Positions 1-6,369 of a DNA stretch of 10,688 nt are shown one piece after another (within the stretch, counting starts at the first letter, position 1; each line of letters starts with the position of its first letter). Source of the DNA: Dunaliella salina. Taxonomy: Eukaryota > Chlorophyta > Chlorophyceae > Chlamydomonadales > Dunaliellaceae. A program made the translations under genes and the position numbers. The DNA is taken from the NCBI GenBank assembly GCA_002284615.2, contig MU070207.1, positions 109,427 to 120,114 on the forward strand. The letters run 5' to 3'. The notes under the pieces were generated by a model that did not search any database, was not told the origin of the DNA, and saw nothing but the letters and a program-made list of their open reading frames with translations.

Positions 1-154
1 GTTACAGCACCTTGTTACAGCACCTAGTTGCAGCACAAAGGGGCATCTAGTCGCAGCACAGAGGGGCACCTAGTTACAGCACCTAGTTACAGCACCTAAT
101 TACAGCACAGAGGGGCACCTAGTTACAGCACAAACCAGAGGGGCACCTAGTTAC
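1..154. repeat. Minisatellite built on GTTACAGCACCTA
   Basis: The opening stretch is made of short tandem units of about 15 bp (GTTACAGCACCTA plus one or two bases), mixed with longer units of about 24-26 bp in which AGAGGGGCACCTA is added. Individual units differ by single substitutions such as GTTGCAGCAC or GTCGCAGCAC. The array is cut by the left window edge, so its full length is unknown. No coding signal is seen. Confidence 0.85.
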
Positions 155-162
155 AAGTTATA

Positions 163-1450
163 ATGACACACATAGGGAGGACGCAGCTCCAGCCATCAGT
201 TCGAGCACAGAGCCAAACACTGGGGCTGCCATCATGCCGTATACCACCACATTCAGTATTAGGTCACATCTTCCACCATAGCACTTGCACGCAACCATCT
301 CTGCTGCATCATTCTTTTGAGCATCACTGCACCCCTGTTCCATGCAACCAACCCTGTCGCATCACTCCCCTGAGCATCACTCCATCCCTGTCACATCACT
401 CTGTTGAGCAGAAGTAGGTCACATTTTCCACACAACCACACCCATTACAAACCTCTTCTGAGGGTCACTATTTCCCGCTTCTCGTCACTGACAATAGCTC
501 TCCCCCCCTTGCCTCTCTCACAAATCACAATTTTGCACATCACTCCCTCCTGCACCACACTTTCATGTGTGCCTGAGGCAAAACCACCACACCCCCATGC
601 CTCTCTCATGGATGGCTTTCAAAAGCATGCCTCCCATGAATCGCAATTTTGCGCATTACTCCCTCCTGCATCACACTCTCAGACACGACCCCAATGTCTC
701 TCTCACCCAACGTCTCTCATAAATTACAATTTTGCACACATCACTCCCTCTGCCTCTCTCATAGATGCCCCTTCGCCGACACCTCTCACATGAATGCCTC
801 TCCCACCCAATGCCTCCCTTCTAAATCACAACCTTGCGCATTGCTTCCCCCTGCTTCACACTCCTATGAATGCCTGTTGACACAACCCCCATGCCTCTGT
901 AATGAATGCTTTCCCCCCCTTGCCTCCCATGGTTCAAAACCTTACACATCACTCCCTCTGCCTCTCTCATTAATCACAAATTTGCGCATCGCTTCCTGCA
1001 TCACACTCCCATGCCTGAGACACAGCCCCCATGCCTCTTTCACCTAATGCCTCTCTCACCTAATGCCTCTCTCAACAAATGCCTCTCTCATAAATAACAG
1101 TTTTGCTTGCATCACTCCCTCTGCCAACCTCATAGATGCCCCTTTCCCCATTTCTCTCCCATACATGGCCCCCCCCTCATGCCTCTCTCATAAATGGCCC
1201 TCCCCTCATGCCTCTCTCATACATGGCCCTCCCCTCCTGCCTCTCTCTGTATGCCTCTCCCCCATTGCCTCCCTCTTAAACCACAGTTCTGCGCAATGCT
1301 TCCTCCTGCGTCACACTCCCATGCCTCAGACACAACCCCCATGTCTCTTTCATACATGCCTGTCCCCCCATACCTCCCTCATAAATCACAGGTTTGCACA
1401 TTGCCTCCTCGCACATCACACTCCCATGCCTCAGACACAAAACCATTCCC
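163..1450. repeat. Degenerate CT-rich tandem array
   Basis: This stretch is strongly pyrimidine-rich on the plus strand. It repeats a loose consensus: GCCTCTCTCATAAATCACA, then a TTTTGCGCAT-like block, then CACTCCCTCCTGCATCACAC, then CCCATGCCTGAGACACA. The TTTTGC-like block recurs near 531, 645, 730, 832, 980, 1101, 1288 and 1392, so spacing is irregular (about 85-190 bp) and units have gained or lost pieces. Long open frames cross it in several plus-strand frames. They are His, Pro, Ser and Thr rich and change frame between units, so I read them as by-products of stop-poor composition and not genes. Confidence 0.75.
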
Positions 1451-1654
1451 CACCTGCACCACCACTGCTGCCGTGGAGGTTGCCAGATCCAGATCAGATG
1501 TCAGCCTTTGATCGGGGGTGTCCACGCCAACACCAGGCACATCTGTCTCTGGAGGTGGTTCAGGCAAGGCAGCACCCACCTCCTGACCTGCAGGTACGGT
1601 GAGCAAAATTCAGTCTTTGGTCGGGGGTGTTCACGCAAACACCAAGCACATCTG

Positions 1655-1964
1655 TTTCTGCAGGAGAAGGACCAGGCAAGGCAGCACCCACCTCCTGACC
1701 TGCAGGTACGGTGAGCGAAATTCAGTCTTTGGTCGGGGGTGTTTACGCAAACACCAGGCACATCTGTTTCTGCAGGAGGTTCAGGAAAGGTAGCACCCTC
1801 CTCCGCACCTGCAGGTATGGTGAGCAAATTTCAGCCTTTGATCNGGGGTGTTCACGCCAACACCTGGCACACCTGTCTCTGCGGGAGGGGGACCAGGCAA
1901 GGTAGCACCCTCCTCCTCACCTGCAGGTAAAGTGAGTGAATTTCAGCCTTTGATCGGGGGTGTC
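1655..1964 (+). repeat. Recent segmental duplication, copy 1
   Basis: This 310-bp block matches 2096-2405 with a constant offset of 441 bp, which is four array units (112+109+112+108). I count three substitutions and two ambiguous bases between the copies, far fewer than between neighbouring units. An N at 1844 aligns with G at 2285. The duplication is a higher-order repeat formed recently by unequal exchange or slippage, or an assembly artefact. Confidence 0.85.
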
Positions 1965-2095
1965 CACGCCAACACCAGGCACATCTGTCTCTGGAGGTGG
2001 TTCAGGCAAGGTAGCACCTACCTCCTCACCTGCAGGTGCGATAAAAAATTTCAGCCTTTGGTGGAGGGTGTCCACGCCAACACCAGACAAATCTA

Positions 2096-2405
2096 TTTCT
2101 GCAGGAGAAGGACCAGGCAAGGCAGCACCCACCTCCTGACCTGCATGTACGGTGAGCGAAATTCAGTCTTTGGTCGGGGGTGTTTACGCAAACACCAGGC
2201 ACATCTGTTTCTGCAGGAGGTTCAGGAAAGGTAGCACCCTCCTCCGCACCNGCAGGTATGGTGAGCAAATTTCAGCCTTTGATCGGGGGTGTTCACGCCA
2301 ACACCTGGCACACCTGTCTCTGCGGGAGGGGGACCAGGCAAGGTGGCACCCTCCTCCTCACCTGCAGGTAAAGTGAGCGAATTTCAGCCTTTGATCGGGG
2401 GTGTC
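2096..2405 (+). repeat. Recent segmental duplication, copy 2
   Basis: This is the second copy of the block at 1655-1964. An N at 2251 aligns with T at 1810. One of the differences changes CTGCAGGTAC to CTGCATGTAC, which would weaken the donor-like site in this copy. Similarity falls off sharply on both sides of the block. Confidence 0.85.
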
Positions 2406-2946
2406 TGCGCCAACACCATGCACATCTGTCTCTGGAGGAGGTTCAAGCAAGGTTGCAGCCTCCTCCTTACCTGCAGGTAAAGTGAGCAAATTTCAGCCTC
2501 TGGTGGGGGGTGTCCACGCCAACACCTGGCACACCTGTCTCTGCAAGAGGAGGACCAGGCAAGGTGGCACCCTCCTCCTCACCTGCAGGTATAGTAAGCA
2601 AATTTCAGCCTTTGGTGGAGGGTATCCACGCCGACACCTGGCACACCTGTCTTTGGAGGAGGACCAGGCAAGGTGGCACCCTCCTCCTCACCTGCAGGTA
2701 TAGTAAGCAAATTTCAGCCTTAGGTCGGGGGCTTCCATGCTGACACCAGGCACACCTGTCTCAGCAGGAGGAGGACCAGGCAAGGTGGCAAAAACCTCCT
2801 CCTCACCTGCAGGTAAGGTTAGCAAATCTCAGCCTTTTATTATTTAGGGGTGTCAACCACAGCACCAAGCACATCTGTTTCTGGAGGAGGCAAAGCAGCA
2901 CCCACCTCCTCACCTGCAGGTATGACCAACAATTTTCTGTTCACAG

Positions 2947-3325
2947 GAGTTTCTGGAGTAGGTGCAGGCAAGGTAGCAGCTTCCTCTCTTGCTCAGGTAC
3001 AATGAAAAAAATTATGTTTTCATATGATGTAAAATCTTGGCTAGGGGCGACCCCACCAGCACCAAGGACTCGCAGGCGGAGAAGCTCATCTGCAGATGGA
3101 ATCGGTGAGTCTCAGACAGCGCAATGTCAGCCTTGGCCAGGAGCATCCACGCCAGCACCAAAAGCAAATCCCTCACTGAAAAGGCTTAAGGGCAGGGACA
3201 TGCCTTACTCACATGCAGGTGCTATTGGGTCCAACATTCATAGTGTTCTTACTGACAGCCACAGATGGTTTGTTCCACTGAGTTTGGCTTCTGGGCAACC
3301 TGAGCAACCTGAGCTTGCCTTCTGA
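2947..3325 (+). CDS. Candidate small exons related to the upstream array
   Basis: I do not recognise a family. Three short coding-like pieces follow the array. The first, 2947-2996, lies between TTCTGTTCACAG and GTACAATG and reads GVSGVGAGKVAASSLAQ, close to the array's GGGSGKVAP segment. The second, 3045-3104, follows GGCTAG and precedes a textbook donor GTGAGT; it reads GATPPAPRTRRRRSSSADG. The third begins at 3141 after CCTTGGCCAG and reads GASTPAPKANPSLK, matching the array's GVSTPTP start. A frame is also open without splicing from 3002 to 3325, so the 36-bp segment 3105-3140 may be coding or a very short intron. The phases of the first and second pieces do not join simply. The encoded segment would be low-complexity, Pro/Ser/Ala and Arg rich. 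These may be exons of a real gene or diverged array units. Confidence 0.3.
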
Positions 3326-3426
3326 GCAACCTGCCACTGTTTGCCTTCTGAGCAACCTGAGTTTGCCTTCTGAGCAACCTGAGCAGGGTGTTCCCCTGAA
3401 TTTGCCTCCTGAACAGTCTGAGCAGC
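3283..3426 (+). repeat. Minisatellite of CTGAGCAACCTGAG type
   Basis: Short units combining TTGCCTTCTGAGCAACCTGAG with extra GAGCAACCT steps recur here, becoming irregular at the right end (TTTGCCTCCTGAACAGTCTGAGCAG). In the plus-strand frame used by the following candidate exon they encode LPSEQPEQ-like peptides, so part of the repeat may be translated. Confidence 0.7.
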
Positions 3427-3536
3427 TGCTGCATTGGATTGCATGTCAGCAGCATGCAGAGCTGAGCATGGCCATTGAAGAGTCTTGTGCTCATCCTGAG
3501 CAGCAGCGAAGCTGGATCACCAAGAGACGCAGATGA
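3387..3536 (+). CDS. Candidate terminal exon, unknown protein
   Basis: The piece begins after CCTGAGCAG, a possible acceptor, and runs about 49 codons to TGA at 3534-3536. It reads GVPLNLPPEQSEQLLHW near the start, a Gln/Glu-rich middle with a likely helical ACQQHAELSMAIEE, and a basic end, ITKRRR. The same frame is open upstream to 3315 through the Pro-Glu-Gln repeat, so the true 5' border is uncertain. Codon use looks mixed and natural, unlike the low-complexity frames around it. It could be the last exon of the gene suggested by the pieces at 2947-3325, with the GT tract falling in its 3' untranslated region. No domain is recognised. The C-terminal basic cluster could act in nuclear targeting or nucleic-acid contact, but that is a guess. 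Confidence 0.35.
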   Translation, partial: GVPLNLPPEQSEQLLHWIACQQHAELSMAIEESCAHPEQQRSWITKRRR

Positions 3537-3550
3537 ATGTGCATGCTTGC

Positions 3551-3553
<3 letters not shown>

Positions 3554-3641
<88 letters not shown>
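3554..3641. repeat. (TG)n microsatellite, about 88 bp
   Basis: This is an uninterrupted TG/GT run of about 44 dinucleotides. The 9-mer TGCTTGCCT occurs on both sides, at 3544-3552 and 3640-3648, so the tract sits between short direct repeats. Runs of cysteine-valine or threonine-histidine residues predicted across it are not evidence of protein coding. Confidence 0.98.
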
Positions 3642-3643
<2 letters not shown>

Positions 3644-3648
3644 TGCCT

Positions 3649-4060
3649 GTGTGAAAGCGATGGACTTGCAAAAGTGGATGTTGTTCCTGCATGGCTCTGG
3701 CAAATGGACCTTTGGGGACACGCGCCTGCATGGCTAGCCTGCCAACCACAGTTGTGTGGCAAAGCAGCTGCCTCACATGCGCCTTGAACTCAGCACGAGG
3801 ACCTGTCTCCTTCCCCACTTAACATTCATTCACAAGATTGAATTGGTTTGGCTTCAGGCACCTTTTTGTTGCTGAGCTGCCCTTGTAGGCAGGTACAGCT
3901 ACGCAACCCTATTCTATCCTAATCAGCAGCCTAGTATGCGCGTCTGTCTGCAGGATGCTCTTGTGCAAAGCTACCAATCAATTGTCTTTAATGCAGGCCT
4001 TACGCTTGTTGAGCCAGAGGGTCCCAACTCTTGTGTGCATCTTTGAATTGCTATAACTTT
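3649..4060. other. Gene-free stretch, possible 3' untranslated or intergenic DNA
   Basis: I see no supported gene. The stretch contains GCTGAGCTGCCCTTGTA near 3871-3887, which recurs as GCTCAGCTGCCCTTGTA near 6256-6272 with weaker similarity continuing downstream (TAC.G.T..G.AACC). This suggests a short dispersed repeat. If a gene ends at 3536, the first part would be its trailer. Confidence 0.4.
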
Positions 4061-4066
4061 TTGCCT

Positions 4067-4152
4067 GACGCTAGTTCCAGAATGAACAGTAGTGCATTTG
4101 AAAGCTTTATAAAGCTTTTCTTAGCACTAATTCTTATTCTGGAACTAGCGTC
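4067..4152. repeat. Long imperfect palindrome (hairpin, 86 bp)
   Basis: The outer arms GACGCTAGTTCCAGAAT (4067-4083) and ATTCTGGAACTAGCGTC (4136-4152) are perfect 17-bp reverse complements. Inside, TAGTGC pairs with GCACTA, and AAAGCTTT at 4101-4108 pairs with AAAGCTTT at 4111-4118 around a 2-base centre. Mismatched segments separate these blocks, so about 31 of the 42 arm positions pair. A transcript of either strand would fold into a long stem. Possible identities are a miniature inverted-repeat transposon, a microRNA-type precursor or a replication-slippage palindrome; the sequence alone does not decide. Confidence 0.85.
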
Positions 4153-4170
4153 TGGGGCTGATCGTGGCCT

Positions 4171-4211
4171 GGTCAAATTTTGGCTTCGTGGAAACCTCAA
4201 AATTTTGATCC
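4171..4211. repeat. Second imperfect inverted repeat
   Basis: GGTCAAATTTTGG (4171-4183) pairs with CCTCAAAATTTTGATCC (4195-4211) with two one-base bulges and an 11-base loop. It follows the larger palindrome by 18 bp and may belong to the same element. Confidence 0.5.
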
Positions 4212-4284
4212 CAAATTTCAAGAATTCATTATTTCTAGAATTTGTTGCTAATTTGTGTTCGAGCTATCTGGAAAAAGTTCCTGA

Positions 4285-4440
4285 GAAGTGAAAACAGGTG
4301 GGAAGGCTGTGGGCCCACTTAACCTCCCAGACATTCTTGCCCACCCTGACCCAGCCAGGCCACCAATTGACCCCATTTCTTTTACTATGGTGTCTGCTAT
4401 ATCACTGCTACATGCCTGAGGGTAAATTTGAGATATTGGG
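4285..4440 (+). repeat. Dispersed repeat, copy A
   Basis: The block resembles 9880-10023 in the same orientation. The best core is 4312-4350 against 9907-9944: CCCACTTAACCTCCCAGACA aligns with TCCACATAACTCCCGGACA, and both continue to CACCCTGAC. I count seven mismatches and one gap in 39 columns. Weaker similarity continues through ATGGTGTC, TCA(C/T)TGCT and a GA.ATA.TTGG segment, and perhaps further. This indicates an old repeat family, possibly a transposon fragment. No protein is evident. Confidence 0.55.
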
Positions 4441-4694
4441 GTAATGTAAAAAATTCCTATTTCTCACCACATTGCCCCCTTTTCCCTTTTTGGGGCACCC
4501 TAGCTCACTCACAGGGCCGATTTTCCCACAACTGTTTTTGCTGGGTTATGTCTTTGTAACATAGAACAAAACAACATGAACAAATTTGGGGAAAGCGATA
4601 CCATGGAGCCTCAGAAAAGCTTCCTGTGGAAAAAGCCCAAAAAAGGCCAAGTTAAGACCCTCTCAGAGTCTGTTGTTCAGCCTACATAGCCTTG
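4441..4694. other. Gene-free stretch
   Basis: No coding signal is seen. It includes pyrimidine-rich and A-rich runs. A faint, gapped resemblance to 10024-10250 may extend the dispersed repeat, but I could not align it convincingly by eye. Confidence 0.35.
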
Positions 4695-5294
4695 TCAGGA
4701 CATGACTACAGCTGCTCCACACACAACAGGGGGGCTTCTTTTTTTAACAGACTGTGAAGAGGCGAAACCAGCCGCTCTAAACTCCTTGGGGGCCCCCTCA
4801 CCTGCATCATTGGAGGCTTTGGCAGGTGAAGGATCACTACTCTTGCCGACTGGCTCGCTGGTATGAGAGGTCTGTGGTGCACCCAAAGCTGATGGCGTTG
4901 GCAGGGCTGCTCCTTTCTTATCTGAGTGAGCTTCTGTGCCGTCGGAGTTACGGGTGCACCCTATGGTGATGGCGTCACAATTATGGGTGGGGAGCCGCAG
5001 GGGAGGACCGAAAGCCCCATCCTTGGCTTGGCCCATCCACAGGAATCCGTAGGATCTGCAAGTGCCAAAAGAGGGTGTGTCCAACGAAATGGGTGAGGCA
5101 ACAGAGAGGGCACTTTTCAAATAAGGATGGCGATGGTGGGGCTGCTCTATTCTGCTGTGAATGACCTTCTGTGTCACTGGTGTTATGGGTGCCCCCCATG
5201 CTGGTGAAGTCGCATATGGGTGGGGAGCTGCAGGGGCGGACTGAAAGCCCCACCCTCGGCTTGGCCCATCCACAGGAATCCATAGGAGCTGCAA
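4695..5294 (-). CDS. Open frame of 199 codons, doubtful as a gene
   Basis: This is the longest open frame in the window. It starts MQLLWIPVDGPSRGWGF and ends in a Ser/Ala/Pro/Lys-rich tail with PAKASNDAGEGAPKEF. No family is recognised. It crosses two copies of a 233-bp repeat, and because 233 is not a multiple of three the copies are read in different frames: IPVDGPSRGWGF in one and GFLWMGQAKDGAF in the other. A protein under selection would normally keep the repeat in phase, so the frame is probably open by chance or by repeat composition. Both copies show an acceptor-like CTCTTTTGGCACTTGCAG on the minus strand (in front of 5288 and 5055), which leaves room for a duplicated exon instead of one continuous frame. 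Confidence 0.2.
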   Translation of the reverse strand: MQLLWIPVDGPSRGWGFQSAPAAPHPYATSPAWGAPITPVTQKVIHSRIEQPHHRHPYLKSALSVASPISLDTPSFGTCRSYGFLWMGQAKDGAFGPPLRLPTHNCDAITIGCTRNSDGTEAHSDKKGAALPTPSALGAPQTSHTSEPVGKSSDPSPAKASNDAGEGAPKEFRAAGFASSQSVKKRSPPVVCGAAVVMS

Positions 5295-5340
5295 GTGCCA
5301 AAAGAGGGTATGTCCAATGGAATGGGTGAGGCAAAGGGGG
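4900..5340 (-). repeat. Two-copy tandem repeat, 233-bp period
   Basis: Copies align with a constant offset of 233 bp: GGAGCCGCAGGGG at 4991 with GGAGCTGCAGGGG at 5224, and the minus-strand acceptor-like CTTGCAG before 5055 with that before 5288. Shared blocks include GGCTTGGCCCATCCACAGGA, GTGCCAAAAGAGGGT and AATGGGTGAGGCAA on the plus strand. Divergence is moderate, so the duplication is old. Confidence 0.85.
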
Positions 5341-5347
5341 GGTGGTT

Positions 5348-5563
5348 TTAAAAAAAAAGTATTGGAAGTCCTGTCAGCCTATTCCACTTGGAGGTAAGAT
5401 GTCGGTGTTTCAACTGCCAAAATGAGCCCAAGACATAATCGAGCTCAGGGGCAAGGTTGATCACAAACAGACGTGTACTCTTTTGACTGCCAGCTTGGCC
5501 CATGTGTAAGAGCACCACAGGAGATGCTGGTCTCAAGCAGGTGAGGGGCAAAAACTTGTCCAC
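5348..5563 (-). mobile_element. Possible Ty3/gypsy retropepsin relic
   Basis: A 71-codon minus-strand frame contains RLFVINLAPELDYVLGSFW followed by QLKHRHLTSKWNRLTGLP. In Ty3/gypsy retrotransposons the C-terminal half of the aspartic protease typically reads hydrophobic-x-V-x-L-x-P-x-(F/Y/L)-D-(V/Y)-(I/V)-L-G-x-x-W-L-x-x-H, then a basic or aromatic stretch before the reverse transcriptase linker. The spacing of L-A-P, D-Y-V-L-G, the W and the H fits that pattern. The catalytic D-T/S-G part is not seen upstream on this strand, and no reverse transcriptase motif is found downstream towards 4700, so this is at most a short decayed fragment. The match is by eye to a family pattern and could be coincidence. 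Confidence 0.3.
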
Positions 5564-5649
5564 GAAAAAATTTCATTCCAGCTTGGCCCACCTGAATTAC
5601 CATTTAGGGGTGAGTCCAGAACCTAGCGAGCTAGCAGGGTTAGGCAATT

Positions 5650-5773
5650 GACGATTAAGCCAGTCGTCCATTCTAGAATGGACGATTAAGCCAGTCCTCC
5701 ATTCTAGAATGGACGATTAAGCCAGTCCTCCATTCTTGAATGGACGATTAAGCCATTCGTCCATTTTAGAATG
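5650..5773. repeat. Four tandem 31-bp units with central TTCTAGAA
   Basis: Units start at 5650, 5681, 5712 and 5743. Each reads GACGATTAAGCCAGTC, then C(G/C)TCC... or a close variant, then ATTCTAGAATG. The first two contain CATTCTAGAATG exactly; the third has TTCTTGAA and the fourth TTTTAGAA. Across the unit 1/2 junction a perfect 22-bp palindrome runs from 5664 to 5685. TTCNNGAA is the core of two inverted heat-shock-element pentamers, but a regulatory role is not shown. Confidence 0.95.
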
Positions 5774-6037
5774 CAGTCTAGATTTAGCTCCGACTTCCTT
5801 GAGGCAGGCAGGTAGGTAAGTCTGCTCAGCACGACTTACAAATTGAAAGCTTTTCCCCTGTTTTAGGATTTCTGGCACAGCGCGGGCATTGAAAGCATGC
5901 ATGCTTAGCATGATCACAGTTTTCATTTCATGAAGTTAATTGAGGTCCATGTAATATCAATTCATAAAGCTTGACGCATTTAGTCAGGACAAGACCATCG
6001 AAACATATGGTAAAAGGACAAATTGGATGGCGTGGTC
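5774..6037. other. No gene recognised
   Basis: A 69-codon minus-strand frame (5717-5926) overlaps the 31-bp repeats and has no family resemblance, so I do not call it. The sequence TTAATTGAGGTCCATG and surrounding AT-rich DNA show no clear function. Confidence 0.4.
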
Positions 6038-6148
6038 TGCCAGATGTGCTTGGGGACCCGCAGAACTGCCAGACGCACTGGGGGGTGCGCTTGGGTGCGC
6101 CAGATGCTCGCGTGGGCTTAGTTGCACCAGATGCGTTCGGGGATCAGC
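6038..6148. repeat. Degenerate GCCAGATGCG-type minisatellite
   Basis: Four loose units of about 25-30 bp begin with GCCAGATG, GCCAGACG, GCCAGATG and ACCAGATG, followed by G- and T-rich spacers such as CTTGGGGACCCGCAGAA and TTCGGGGATCAGCAGAA. Divergence between units is high. Confidence 0.6.
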
Positions 6149-6244
6149 AGAATACCTGCTGAGGCCCAGCACCACTTAAGGGGACTTTCCTTTACCAGAA
6201 TACCTGCTGAGGCCAAGCACCACTTCGGGAGACTTGCCTTTAGA
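6149..6244. repeat. Two tandem 48-bp units
   Basis: The units at 6149-6196 and 6197-6244 both begin AGAATACCTGCTGAGGCC and continue with AGCACCACTT, then a GACTT(T/G)CCTTTA end. A few substitutions separate them. No coding interpretation is offered. Confidence 0.9.
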
Positions 6245-6330
6245 GGCTCAACTTTCGCTCAGCTGCCCTTGTAAATGGAGATACTGATGTAACCTCACCT
6301 TGTGAAGCTCAAGGAGAGCTGTGCATGGCC

Positions 6331-6362
6331 CGTGCATTAACTGCACGTGAGGTCATGACCTC
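6331..6362. repeat. Two adjacent dyad symmetries
   Basis: CGTGCA (6331-6336) and TGCACG (6342-6347) form a six-pair stem with a five-base loop. One base further on, GAGGTCATGACCTC (6349-6362) is a perfect 14-bp palindrome. They lie directly before the ATGAG-rich array. They could be protein-binding sites or chance. Confidence 0.6.
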
Positions 6363-6369
6363 CGACTAC

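Larger units (their letters stand above)
1500..2930 (+). repeat. Tandem array of 108-115 bp units with splice-like sites
   Basis: Thirteen units can be anchored on TCAGCCTTTG or TCAGTCTTTG at 1501, 1610, 1722, 1831, 1943, 2051, 2163, 2272, 2384, 2493, 2605, 2714 and 2829. Spacings mostly alternate 109 and 112 bp, with single cases of 108 and 115. Each unit contains GTGTCCACGCCAACACC, a pyrimidine-rich CATCTGTCTCTG, an AG followed by GG, and a 3' part ending CACCTGCAGGTA. Most units show a donor-like CAG|GTA with GTGAGC nearby. One frame per unit reads VSTPTPGT, then SGGGSGKVAP, then SSPAG. Unit length is 1 modulo 3 in all but the 108-bp case, so the array cannot be one uninterrupted coding repeat. 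It could be a repeated small exon with short introns, or simply a satellite derived from one. Three units carry TGA in that frame. Confidence 0.85.

Noticed and set aside
163..1602. Long His/Pro/Ser-rich plus-strand open frames over the CT-rich array
   Set aside because: Three overlapping frames are open over the same repeat text and the frame changes between units, which is expected from stop-poor pyrimidine-rich DNA and not from a gene.
1500..2930. CRISPR-like array
   Set aside because: Units are about 110 bp, repeated along their whole length with no unique spacers, and the setting is eukaryotic.
3249..3818. 189-codon minus-strand frame across the GT tract
   Set aside because: Much of its length is Thr-His dipeptide from the microsatellite; the flanks have no family resemblance and overlap the better plus-strand candidate.
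4031..4291. 86-codon plus-strand frame across the large palindrome
   Set aside because: The frame is mostly the palindrome and AT-rich DNA, with symmetrical text that explains its Leu/Phe/Lys content.
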